From Dendrophyllia cribrosa (Eukaryota; Cnidaria; Anthozoa; Scleractinia; Dendrophylliidae): 64,000 nt of DNA. Positions 36,401-47,300 of this stretch are shown here, one piece after another. The notes beneath the pieces are model-generated. The model was not told the origin of the DNA and searched no databases. It saw only the letters and a list, made by a program, of their open reading frames with translations. The position numbers and the translations under genes were made by a program. Each line of letters starts with the position of its first letter. The stretch's first letter is position 1. The stretch spans positions 9,665,302-9,729,301 of the forward strand of contig JAJLRJ010000010.1 of the NCBI GenBank assembly GCA_024195265.1, written 5' to 3'.

Positions 36401-38080
36401 ACAGGCTTTTGGGGGTTGCTTTTTAAAGGTGGGTGAAGCTTCTGACAGGTGCATCAGCAAGTAATAAACAAAGGTTACAAGTAGATGTACTAGCAACCCT
36501 ATCCCTAACATGTAGTTCAACTACCGGGTTGCAGATGCCTGAAATGTCCACTCCGTAGATATTTCTTTGGGGCATTTATGACAAACTCATTTCCTTTGAC
36601 AAGCTGTTAATTAAAAATTTAATTATTAAAAAGTAGGATTGGGCTCCTATTGCCAAATGAATATACTGTAGCCACCAGCAGGGTACTCAAATTTTGATCT
36701 GTGCACACGTGTTAATTTACTTGCTTGGGGTGTAAATTCTCAATTTTGCATAAATACTTAAGCCTGTCCCTTCTTTAATCAGCCAATTGTGGAAAAATAT
36801 TAAAATAGCCTTCGTTGAATAACCACCCCCAATCAAGTCTTCCCTCTTCTTCTAAACTCATAACAGGTAACCCTTTAGTATGACACTGAGGTTAGGTCAG
36901 ATGTGGCATGACAAGTTATAACAATGCACAAAGATATTGTCAGATTTTGGTAAATTTTATGACAATAAATTCAAGGCACTTCAAACAGTTTCCCCCTCAA
37001 TTAATTTGTATCTCTTGGAGTGATAACAATAAGTACCACTGGTTATTTTCTCCTCACAGTGACTCTTTCTCACCGCTTTTTTGCTTTTGTAGCCTGTGTA
37101 GCAGGTGTCAGAGAGAGGGAAAGGATGCCTGCAATAAAGACCCCCTTTTATTCACTTCTGCAGATGGCCACAAATTTCGTGCTGGGTGGTAAACATAGTA
37201 AATTCCACATGAAGTCAGCCATACGTAAATGAAGCACGCACGAGTTTCTGAGTGGTGAACGTATTGACAGTTGACATAATCCGACTAACAAGAAATCGGT
37301 GGGCGTAATGCAAATAGCCCAGTTCTTATAGCAGGTGTCCTTTTCTCCCCTCTCCTCGTTTACACCTACCATGCAGGCTATGCTTTCAAGGATGTCACCA
37401 GAAAGAGTTCTCCCCCCCCCCCCCCCCCCCCACCCCCGTCAATTAGTTTGGCCACAGGTGGTGGGCATTTGTACCTACAGTAGCATTAGATACAGGTGGA
37501 TTTAATGAAATAAAGGCTAAGAGACAGATAAATGAATCCAATTAAACTTTTAATGTTTAGAATTTACTACTACTGGCGAAACGGATCATATCTAAATCTG
37601 ACAATGGTAAACAAACAGTTTCATACTTCATAGTTAAAATTTGTCTCGCACTAAGGAATCCAAGAATAGGTCCAAGAACACTGGAAAACTTACCCGATAG
37701 CACGATGCCAGTGAGAGTTAAGACTGTGAAATTAGCGAGCTGATGTTACAGAATATGACTACTTATTTCTACATGTACATGGAAGTTTCCAGCACACGAC
37801 TGAATACAAATGGTCACAAATTCTGGCAGAACGAGCCTGATCGCCAGGTTGACAGCAAAATAAGCAATTATTCCTTTACAAGTTCCTGCAACTTCGAAAT
37901 CATCATCCTTCGGTGACATAGTCCATTTTGATCCGTTTTAGCAAACAAAAGGGAAAAATGAAATACTTCTTCGTCGCCATTCATCCAGATCTCTACAGCT
38001 GGCACAATTTCAGAGTGTTCTACTAGTTTATCCAAAGAATTCTAGATGACTTCGTGTTGAACAGGCTCTATTTTGTCTGC
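33426..38080. repeat. Right arm of ~5-kb inverted duplication
   Basis: Reverse complement of 2012-7060. It lacks the three insertions seen in the left arm (near 3783, 4559 and 5416) but has its own insertion at 34937-35034. A 20-nt C run at 37412-37431 corresponds to a G-rich, non-homopolymeric stretch near 2746 in the left arm. The outer end continues into the RecQ-like pseudogene. Frames at 36908-37372 are shadows or chance. Confidence 0.85.
34937..35034. mobile_element. 98-bp MITE with 11-bp target duplication
   Basis: The inverted ends share gtccctaggcgttctc and gagaacgcctagggac. CCCCATAGACA is present immediately on both sides (34926-34936, 35035-35045). The left arm of the inverted duplication shows the single-copy empty site (near 5108). 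The core duplication may be a little shorter than 11 bp. Confidence 0.75.
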
Positions 38081-38349
38081 ATTTAACGGCGACTCAACCC
38101 CACAACGATGACTATCGAGCCTTGCTGTTCACCACCACTTCGCATAAAAATCGAACACTCCAGGCAACACTTGACAGAAGAGCGATTTGTCAAAACCCAT
38201 TGGCAACACAGTCAGCACATCTTTTTCCCCAGGCATATTGTCCTGATCGCATCGTACTGTTCCTTTTTCAATTCGCCGTCAGGATTTCCTAATTATTTTA
38301 ACGCAAACTCTATACCATCGTGGAATACAGACTCTAAACTCGCCGCCAT
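37900..38349 (-). pseudogene. RecQ-like helicase N-terminal pseudogene
   Basis: From an ATG at 38349 the minus strand reads MAASLESVFHDGIEFALK, stop, LGNPDGELKKEQYDAIRTIC, then after a -1 shift VLTVLPMGFDKSLFCQVLPG and VFDFYAKWW, stop. Further on come SPLNADKIEPVQHEVI and a continuation that the left arm also carries. The order matches a RecQ-like helicase: the KKEQ motif, Walker A (here LPMGFDKS instead of LPTGFGKS) and the SPLNAL-like segment. At least two stops and one frameshift, plus a damaged P-loop, make it non-functional. This identifies the ~5-kb inverted arms as duplicated parts of a RecQ-like gene family. Confidence 0.7.
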
Positions 38350-38415
38350 TTTTGTAAAGACGCTAACGCCTGCCTGCGCAGTTGAATCCATAACACGAAT
38401 CGTGTTATCAAAAAT

Positions 38416-38496
38416 CAGGGGGGGGGGAGGTGAACTTCGTAATCTTTCCTGCAGGGATCGCGCGGCCTATGATCATGGCCATCGTGACGTCACGAG
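38416..38496 (+). repeat. Left terminal inverted repeat with TGACGTCA palindrome
   Basis: Pairs with 53937-54002. Both contain TGACGTCA (38485-38492 and 53941-53948), the consensus cAMP-response-element palindrome. On the left it lies about 100 bp upstream of the proposed start codon, so it may act as both promoter element and end-recognition site. Confidence 0.75.
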
Positions 38497-38589
38497 CAAT
38501 CTCGCCCGGGAAATTTAAATGGTTGGTACGACCGAAACAATTGTTTCCACCTTTTCCCGACGAAAGTAACGAGAATTCGACGCATAGCG

Positions 38590-41500
38590 ATGAAACTGCT
38601 AAAGGTACGTGATAACCTTATTTTTTAATGTCTGAAAAATGCGATATTTTTTCAAGGAAACCTTTTTCACCCCATCAAAACAAGAGATTTTCAAGATCGA
38701 CAATTTAGAAACGCGGTGAAATAGTGAAGGCCTCCACATCTTTCGTGACCGATAACTCGGGAACCAAATGGTTTACAAATAGGAGGGGAAAATATGACAT
38801 TAATATGGTTTAGATCTTTCGAACAGTAGTAAAAGTTAATCACTTAATTTATTAATAAAAATGATCAGTGGGTTTAAAGGCATTTTTTGCTGCACGATTG
38901 CGTATAATGTTCCCGATTGCGCGACACCCGCGTAATATGGGAAAGCCACAACATCTCATAATGCGAGCGAAAATGCTCTGTTGAAGAGTACCTAGGACTA
39001 TAAATCATTTCACTGGATTCGGAGCTTATGATGGGTTGTAGGAGTTTGTTTTTTTGCTAAGTTTTCTAAAACAATCGGCAAAGAATGTATTGTTTTTGCC
39101 TGCGAGGCAAGTGGGCTGACGCGTGCTTCCCGGCAAAAGAAATTAGTGATGTTGTCATAGGGTATATGTTTACAAATATTTCATTCTGTTCTACCAAAAA
39201 CATAACATTTTAGGGCTTTGCAAAAAAAAAACACAAGCCCAGCAAAGCCAAGGAGGATCCGTTTCTAGGACTGGTACGTAGCTCTCTTGCTTTATCTTAT
39301 TTAACAAGTAGTAAAATCGGGCGAAATACGAAGTTCATCTTTGCTTAAGTTTTAAAGAAAAGCTATTTCGACCATTTCATGTGTTTATTCCAAGTTAAGA
39401 TAATTTCTAAGACAAGGACAAAAGTCTCTAGACATCTGCTCTCAGACTAGAGACCAAGAAGAAGTGGAATAAAGAAAAGATTAGGCACAGTAGGGCGCTA
39501 TATATATATACCGTGAAACTTCGCATATGCCGAAATTAAGCGTTTCCTCAGGCGTCCGCACATTATATTAGCTAATATATATAGTTAGGCTTAGCCTAAC
39601 AGCGGCGCCCTCTGAAGACCCTCTGAACAAGCTTAACTAAGATGAAACTTAACTAATAGGTGAAAGGTCGGAAACACAAGAATTAAGATTAATATTGACG
39701 ACCGGGCTATTTTTCTATTTTAGCAATTCTCAAAAACAGTATTACCCGACCGTCTGCACAGTACATTTAGACCGTACAAAAGTTCACAAAAACAACTTTT
39801 TCTCCGTCTAGAATAACTATTACGACTACTGTTATAAAATACAGTTGTAGCTTGTCAAAAAATGCCTGGGAAACTGATTTGGAAATCAAAATTGCCAAAA
39901 ATACAAACATATTTGCATACGGCCACGCGAGTGAAGTTAGAACTACAATAAAATTCAAGTCTTGTTTTGTTTACATAAAATCGCTTTTCAACCTATGTAA
40001 TGAATGAACAAACACATAAAAATGGACAACACAATCTTCTTTCGATAAATTTTATTCAAATCTCCATTAGTTTATGTTGAAAAGCAAAACGGAAAACGCG
40101 CATCGAGGCCGAGCCGTGTCTTCGATGAAATTCAAGAAATTAATACAACTGAATTTAAGCTACACGTTTAAAAACAATTCTCCAAAACTAACGAGAACAC
40201 ATTACAAAAAGTCAATCACAGATTGATATCTAGATAAATTTCCATCGAAAACTGCTGTGCTTGGAAATTCTTTAAATCTCCGCTTTGGTGCTGAAATCCG
40301 TAAAACGAACCCATCTCTCGCATTGCTAAAAACGTATATAGTTCCTCGAAGCAAGATTTTATCCCTGAAAGCTCTTCTTTTTCCACTAAAGCGGCTCCTG
40401 AGTATCCCTTAATTAGCATCCCTGTCTTGAGTAGCAAACCACGAAAAAATGCAGGAAAATAACGACTTTAATTTAAACCGTTTTCTCCGCTCAGTAAACA
40501 CAGCAAAACATCAAAGTGTTTTCCCAGCTGACGTGACATTCGGCCGTGTAACCGCGCGAAAAAAAAAGCCTCGCTTTGGTTTCAACATGACGTCGTACGC
40601 ACATATTTTGCGACGTCATACGCGCCCGCGAGCTAGTCCTCCGCTAAGATCCCGGATGTTGTGTGGCGTCATACGCGCATGCGCGCTAGCCTTGCGCGAC
40701 ACACATCTCCGACACACATGTTTTTGTTGCAGACAGCGCCCGCGAAACATTCCGCTAGCCATGACCATGAAAAATGAGGGCATAGGTTCTATGAGTATGG
40801 TGCTCCGCAGCCGGGCCTTCGGCCCGGCTAGGCTCCGCTAAAAAAAAAGTGATTTACACGTGTTGTTTTGTTGTTAAATAATTCACAAGGTTAAAAGTGG
40901 GGAATTGATTTTTATTACGCTTCTTTTCTCTTAACATGACATTCAGCAATATTCTTAGCACAATTTTCTTTGCTTTTCTTGTGTTATAGGCGAAATTGCA
41001 AACAGATCTTTGGAGGAAGCGAAAATGTTTAAAACAGAAGATGGATTCGATTGTCAAGGGAATAAAACGAATGCACACTCCAAACATAAATGATCTTAAG
41101 GTTAGGAGCCTACAGTGTAGAAGCCTTTTAATTATTCGTATGGATCTGTTCGAGCTCATCTTGCCAACATTAAGGTTTATTTGTTTGTATACATGTATGT
41201 CTTTTAAATTGACTCATGATAGGACAATTCACCGAGTCGGAAAGTATAAAACCTGGCAGAGATGTTTATCTGGGATATGAAACTCAAATAAATACAATTT
41301 TTAATTTGTTTCTTCTGTAATCATCAAATGTTCATCTCCTCGTACACTTGGTCTAACTACAACATTCCATCATTTTAGGCAAAACAAACACTAGAGAGAA
41401 GATGGAGACAACGAAACAAGCTTTCCAAAAAATGGGAAAAAATGGAGATTCAAGTCCAGCGAGTGGTCAATGTCTCCCACAAGCTGTTAAAACAGGAACC

Positions 41501-42572
41501 ACTTTTTTACAGAACAAGAACAAAGGTCAGTGAAGGATCAGACCGTACATTCTATATGTACTCAGGTCCCATTGTTTTTGTATGATATTTATTATGTGCA
41601 TGTCTGTATCTCGTAAGAGACATTAAATACTTGTTTTTCCTAAGCAGATATCAGAGATAAATGATCCACTTGAAGATATTAAAAGTTTGTTTGAGCCTAC
41701 AGCTGAATCACAACAAGAACCGAAAAACAAGACATCATCTTTTAAAGGTGTTTTACTGATTGTTGAACTGGTTAAATATTGACATGCATTGGTATTTTAC
41801 AATAAAACCTAATGACACATTTTTAGTGTTTTTGGTAAAGCGTACTTTAATGGTGCCACCATGACAATAGCTTGATCCTGTTACCATATCAACCAAACTT
41901 TTTGAATAACCATGAGATGTCTAATCAGAATTTGATAAACAGAAAGCTATCAATACAATTAAGAATTAAATAATCAATAACACTCAATCAACTGGTTAGA
42001 TTTATTGATACAAATCCACAATCACTATCCTTGTTTTTTGATTGCTAACATTTTTTATTAATTTTATTGATTTTAATCAGTAATCATTAAATGATGGTCT
42101 ATAGTTGTTGGTAAGAATAAACTTCAAAATTCCAGTTGAACAATCATAGCTTCAAACAAACTATTGCCATTATTATATCAATGGAAATCATATTAGAAGT
42201 TGTTTTTCACTTGTAAATAATAAATTCGCTATGTTAAGGGTAAAACATAAAATTCAGTAATGGAAATCGCTCTCTTGATTATCAATCTTTATTGATTTGT
42301 AAAATTAATTGATAAACTGATAGTTGATTGACATGATTGATTTATATCGACTATAGATTTCTACCAATTGGGCATGGCCATAAGGTACATGTAATACATG
42401 AGAGACATTTGACTAGTCCCTCCACATTCAACTTCTAAAAAAACTCGTTTTTAACTGACAATAGGTCACTGCACTGAAGATCCTATCAAAGTCGAGGTGG
42501 AGCCTGTCTGCATACAGGATGCCTGTAAAATTAATGAAAAGAGAAAGAATATCACAGGGGGAACAGGAGAAG
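38590..42572 (+). CDS. N-terminal exons 1-6 of the multidomain transposase
   Basis: Six exons keep frame throughout: 38590-38604 (MKLLK, donor gtacgt), 39214-39273 (20 codons, starts GFAKKKHKPSKAK), 40990-41100, 41379-41525, 41648-41747 (phase 0 to 1) and 42465-42572 (phase 1 to 1, donor gtacac). The last joins in phase 1 to the terminal exon at 43091. Exons 3 and 4 both begin with AK and a nearby QT, followed by a Trp-Arg-Lys-rich helix (LWRKRKCLKQKM and RWRQRNKLSKKWEKM), suggesting an exon duplication of a basic helical module. The part is about 177 residues, mostly basic and Lys/Glu-rich, and probably nuclear. The exon model is mine and rests on splice sites and phase; exon 3's donor (aag/gttagg) is the weakest. 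Confidence 0.6.
40216..40437 (-). CDS. Possible minus-strand exon within transposon intron
   Basis: A 73-codon frame with protein-like composition (GFQHQSGDLKNFQAQQFSME) on the strand opposite the transposase. It is next to a CpG-rich block (40530-40830) that could act as a promoter or be a separate insertion. No domain is recognised and splice sites were not established. It could be chance. Confidence 0.2.
   Translation of the reverse strand: MLLKTGMLIKGYSGAALVEKEELSGIKSCFEELYTFLAMREMGSFYGFQHQSGDLKNFQAQQFSMEIYLDINL
40525..40845. other. CpG-rich block with perfect hairpin in intron 2
   Basis: The composition shifts sharply from AT-rich flanks to CpG-rich, with repeated gacgtc and tacgcgcatgcgcg motifs. 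It ends in the perfect hairpin AGCCGGGCC-TTC-GGCCCGGCT (40809-40829) followed by an A run. The frame across it (40449-40841) looks like composition only. It may be a small inserted element or a CpG island. Confidence 0.5.
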
Positions 42573-43090
42573 GTACACTATATTTAAGTTAAGTATACTG
42601 TAGTGGGAGACCAGAGATTTTACCACCAGAAATATAATACTCATGATTTTTAAAAATTTTTAGGAATCTGAAAATTAGAGTTGAATATTTCATGGAAATC
42701 CTATAAATTTTCAAAAAATCATATAATATGGTATTAAAAATTAATCCATGATTAAGTTAACCCAGCATTATTATGAAATTTGAATGCTTGTAGACTTTTA
42801 CAATGTGGATTCCTCCAAATCCTTTTTGATGACATTCAGTGATCTCAACTTGTAACCCAACATATTAACTAATAGTTAAAATGGCTTTCAAACAGCTGGA
42901 CCCACAAGGCAAAAACTTGGCCATTTGCTAATATTATTTGTGGTATTTTGAAAGTTTTAACCCATAGTTAATTGATTTCATGAGTGTGTAGGTAAAGCGC
43001 TTATTCACTCATTCAAGTAGTTATTATAATTTTGTGTTAGTTACAAGTAATAAGAGTACATAAAACTGATTTTTCTCCTTTTTTCTAAAG

Positions 43091-44379
43091 GGATTTTTGT
43101 ACAACAATGTGCCATTTCTGGGTGCAAGAATAGTTGTGGAACATCAACAAAGAGTGTTAGGACCCTAAAAGGCCTGTATGAAATTGATGACCTCTTTGCT
43201 AGTCTACAAGATAGTGAAATTAGCAACTTGAAAGTGTGCAATGTACACTACAACAGAGACCATCGACGCCATCAGCAGTGGTCAGGAGACAGCCTTTGCC
43301 TTGCAGTCCAAACATGTTTTGCATGCAGTAAAACAGTGAAAACAACAAAATCAATCCCCTGCAAAAAGCATTTTATTTCTTTATTAAATAATGGTATGTC
43401 TTTCAGTAGTGCAATATCATGTTGCTTTTTCTCTGAACATTGCACGCAAAGTTCAAAGATCATTGAGAATGAGAATCTATACACAACTGGTGATACTGAA
43501 TCTCAGAATTCATGTTATTTATGCATGAGCTGCAAACAACCTTTTGTGCAATTAGCCAAAACACGAAAAGCATATGAAGAGCAAGAAGAAAGGATAAGGA
43601 AACTGTTAATGGATAAATCTACGGGAATTGAAAGTTGCATAAAGCCAGCAATTGCACATAACAGTCTGTTAAAGGCACATCAAATAAAGGTACAGGATGC
43701 CCTTGAAAGGGTCTTGGAAGCTTCCAAAGAAGAAGAAAACTTGATTGTAGGAATTGGTAACAATTCTACTCTTACCCTGTCTAAAAATATCTTCATCAAT
43801 GGTGTGGCTACCAGCAACAAAAAATTAATCATAAACTTCCTAAAAGATTCCATCATTGCTAAACACATTGTCCTTGGACAAACTACAACATCCCACTATC
43901 TTCGTCAGCCACATAAAAATATGTCCTTGGCTAGTCTCACTGAAGAAATACTATCACAATTTCACAATCATGAAGTCTTGCCAATATGTTATGGAAATTT
44001 TGAAGAACAATGGGTGTCAGCATGTGAACAACACAATCAGAAAAACAAGTACCAAGATGGAAAAAGGAAATATTACATAGACCATCACAACCTTCATCAT
44101 CCAAAACTAAAATTGAAAACTGTGTGCAAAACTGTACGAAGTACAGATTTCAATGGGCATAAGTGTGAGATAATACTACCAATCTCATCAAAGAACACGC
44201 AATTGAGATGCAAACCCTGCAGACAGCTTCTGAGACAGTGCATTCGCAAACTTCCTCCCACAGTGGTCTTCAATCATAAAAAAAAGCAATCTGACATCAC
44301 CACATTCAACAACGAAACTGGAGTGCTTGGACCATCAGCAACTCACATCTCGGTGTCAAAAAATGGCAGAATATATTAG
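43091..44379 (+). CDS. Cys/His-rich N-terminal region of the transposase (terminal exon, frame 1)
   Basis: The exon begins after acceptor ttttctaaag and reads in phase from exon 6: IFVQQCAISGCKNSCG, then VCNVHYN, CFACSKTV, IPCKKHF, CCFFSEHC, CYLCMSCKQPF and, near the end, CKPCRQLLRQC. The repeated Cys/His pairs point to several zinc sites, in the position a THAP-type DNA-binding domain occupies in P-like transposases, though I cannot match a THAP fold. A charged helical stretch, EEQEERIRKLL, follows. The frame ends at a TAG at 44377 that overlaps the start of the next frame. A one-base change in the AAAAAA run at about 44359 would fuse the two. Confidence 0.7.
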
Positions 44380-47300
44380 AAATTTACGCAAAACCAACAG
44401 TAGACTGCAGAAGTATTTAATCCAAGAGAAAAGAAAGGCTAACCTTATTCAACTTCCCAAGAATGTCAACCTAACAGCTCTCAACCTCACTTCTTTAATT
44501 GAACTAGCACTATCCAAACAATGTCTCAACAAGGATTCAGTCTTGTATGCCCTCCTATGTGACACTGTGACTTCACTACTGAAAGCAGAATCAGAACAGG
44601 TTAATTCGCAATCACCCAAGAAATCACATCCTAAGGGAATGCGTTTTCATCCTGTCATATTGAAGTGGTGTGTTGAACTGGCGAACAAGTGTGGAAAAGG
44701 TGGCTACAACTTGGTGAGAGAAATACTGCCAATTCCATGCCTGACAACTGTTAATGCATATCGACAGTCGTCAAAGTCTTATGATGCAATTTCTCATAAA
44801 AGTCTTCAATTTTTTTCTCAAGAACTAAGTAGACGCAACTGCAAAGGACTGGGTGGCATTCACCGGGATGAGATCTACATAAAGAAAGGTGTTAAGGTTT
44901 GTACTAGAACAAATGAACTTATTGGCTTTGAAGATGTTAACATTCCAGAGAACATCTCAGAGGTAATAGATCTTGCAAACCAAGAAAATGACAGCAAAGT
45001 TGACACACAAACTTACAACGATACAAGTGGATTATACTCTTCAAGTGAAGAAAATGATCCTTCCTGTTCTGATGATGGAGAATCAGAAATGGAACAGAGT
45101 AGACCTCTTGCCAAAATTATTTTGCAATTCTTTTGGTCGTCTATTGAAGGAGGTTTCACATGGCCTGTAGCAAGCTTTCCTTTAAACAAAATCAATTCAA
45201 AAATACTTGGTAACTGTGTTTGGAAAACAACTAATGTTTTAAGTCAAACAAGATTTGGAAAAGAAAACGAAAAAAAGGTGCAAGTTCTGTATGGGGTGTG
45301 CGATAGAGCAACCCACAGCTCATCATTTTTCAATCAACAAGGCCCCATCAACTGGACAGTAGACAACCCGTACAATGATAACAACCCCATTTTCTGGCTG
45401 TCAGATCCTCCACACATGATAAAAAAGCTGAGAAATTTCATCATCTCACAGAAACGCAGTCTTAAGTTCCATGGATTCGACATTTCTTTGCAACATTTAA
45501 TGGATGTAGCTGAGCGTGGTCTGACTAAAATGTCATTTAAGCATCTGTTTCTTACATCAAGAAATAAAATGTCTGTAAAGCGAGCTGTTGAAACTTGCTG
45601 CACTGAAGTGGCAGATGACATCATGCTGCACAGCAAGTTTGGTTTTCAAGCTACTGTAATGACCAGAATGTATCTTAGAAAAGTGGCACAGTACTTCAAG
45701 AGAATGAACAGTATCTCACTTGACAAGGATGGCATTCATAAACTGCTTCAAGTACTCTTATTCTTCAAAAGATGGTTCACTAACATACAGGAATCAACAA
45801 AAACCTGCACAGGCAACTTGAAGGAACACTGGAGGCAGTTTATCTCAAAGCACACTTACAAAGATCTGACCCGGTCCATCAGAGGGTTCATAGGACTTGT
45901 TTCATATTTACAAATAAACCACAGGGATGTCTCCATCGTACCTCGAACCACCAATCAAGATGATGTTGAGAATTATTTTAGCCTGCAAAGGAGCAGAATT
46001 CCTGGGGGGGAACTAACTGTCAAGTCATATATGGAAGGAAATTCCACTATAGCAACAGGTCTCCTGGTCAAAGCCGAAAAGCAAGAGGCAACATCAGAAT
46101 CCTTCATTGGCTCATATGCAGCAGTGGTAACCCCAAACTATGCTTCTGTTCCCCTTAAAAGAAAAGAAAAGCTATCAGTGATGATTCCAACAAAGAGTCA
46201 AGAGCCTAGCCTTATTCAAAATGTCAATAGAATAAGTGGTCTCAATGATGGCAGGGTAAACAAATTTCACACACAAAAAGATGAACGGCAACTCCTCAGG
46301 CAAATAGAACAAGTTTTTGACTACATAAATGTTAAGTGTTCAAGCACCATCATTGGCTATGGGCAACGGTTAGTGAGTGTCCTGAAAGAAAAACAAAATG
46401 AACAACATCTCTTGAATTTCTTAAAAACACTGAACTTCAAGCTCAGACATGAACATTTTATTGTTGGAAAGTGGCAAAGAAAGACCCTAAATGATGCGCG
46501 CAGCAAGATTCTGCAAGATATTGAATTATTGACAGCTTGGAAAACACTTCTTCAAGAAATTAATTTAACCAACGGGAAGGATGCACCAGACCATCAAACA
46601 AAAGAACTCTTTAAAACCATCTGTGAGAAGTTTTGCAAAAGAAGATGCATTACATTCCTGGCTATTGACCATCTTAATCCTAAAAATGAAGAGCAAAAAA
46701 CTGCCATACGCCAAATGCTACAAGCTTTTGACAAACAATGTGGTAAAATGAAGATGAATGCATCGTCCAACACAATTCAACCAAACGATACATGTTTCAA
46801 ATGTGGAGAGCAAGGTCATTGGGCAATTCAATGCCAAAAGGATATTCCACATGATCCTGCATGGCTTGCAAAACAACGGTGCTACTCGTGTGGACAGACT
46901 GGTCATCTAAAATCAGATTGTCCATTAAAGGCTGTCATCAGGAAAGAAAATCAAGTTGAAAACAAGACATCTTCATTCATTACAAGCAAGGCCACACAAA
47001 GAAATTATAATACCAACAAAGACCCTCTGACCATACAACTGCTTCGCTTACCTGAAATCTCCCTACAATCTCATCCTAAAATTGCATATGATGCAGAGGA
47101 TACACAAGGCAAAAATGATCAACCAGAAAGATTCTACAAGCAAGGTACAGAGGCATGGAGAGATGCAAGAAAAGGAAAAATGAATGGGAGCAGGGTTGCA
47201 TGTGCATTGGGGTGGAGAGGAAAGGAAGCAATGGAAGACTATGCAAATGAAATAAGAACAGGTGGGACAACAAATGACAAGTTAAACGATGCAATGAGAT

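Noticed and set aside
43091..43300. Classical THAP zinc finger at the transposase N-terminus
   Set aside because: Cys and His residues are present in suggestive order, but the spacing and the usual AVPTF-type motif are not visible. It is described only as Cys/His-rich.
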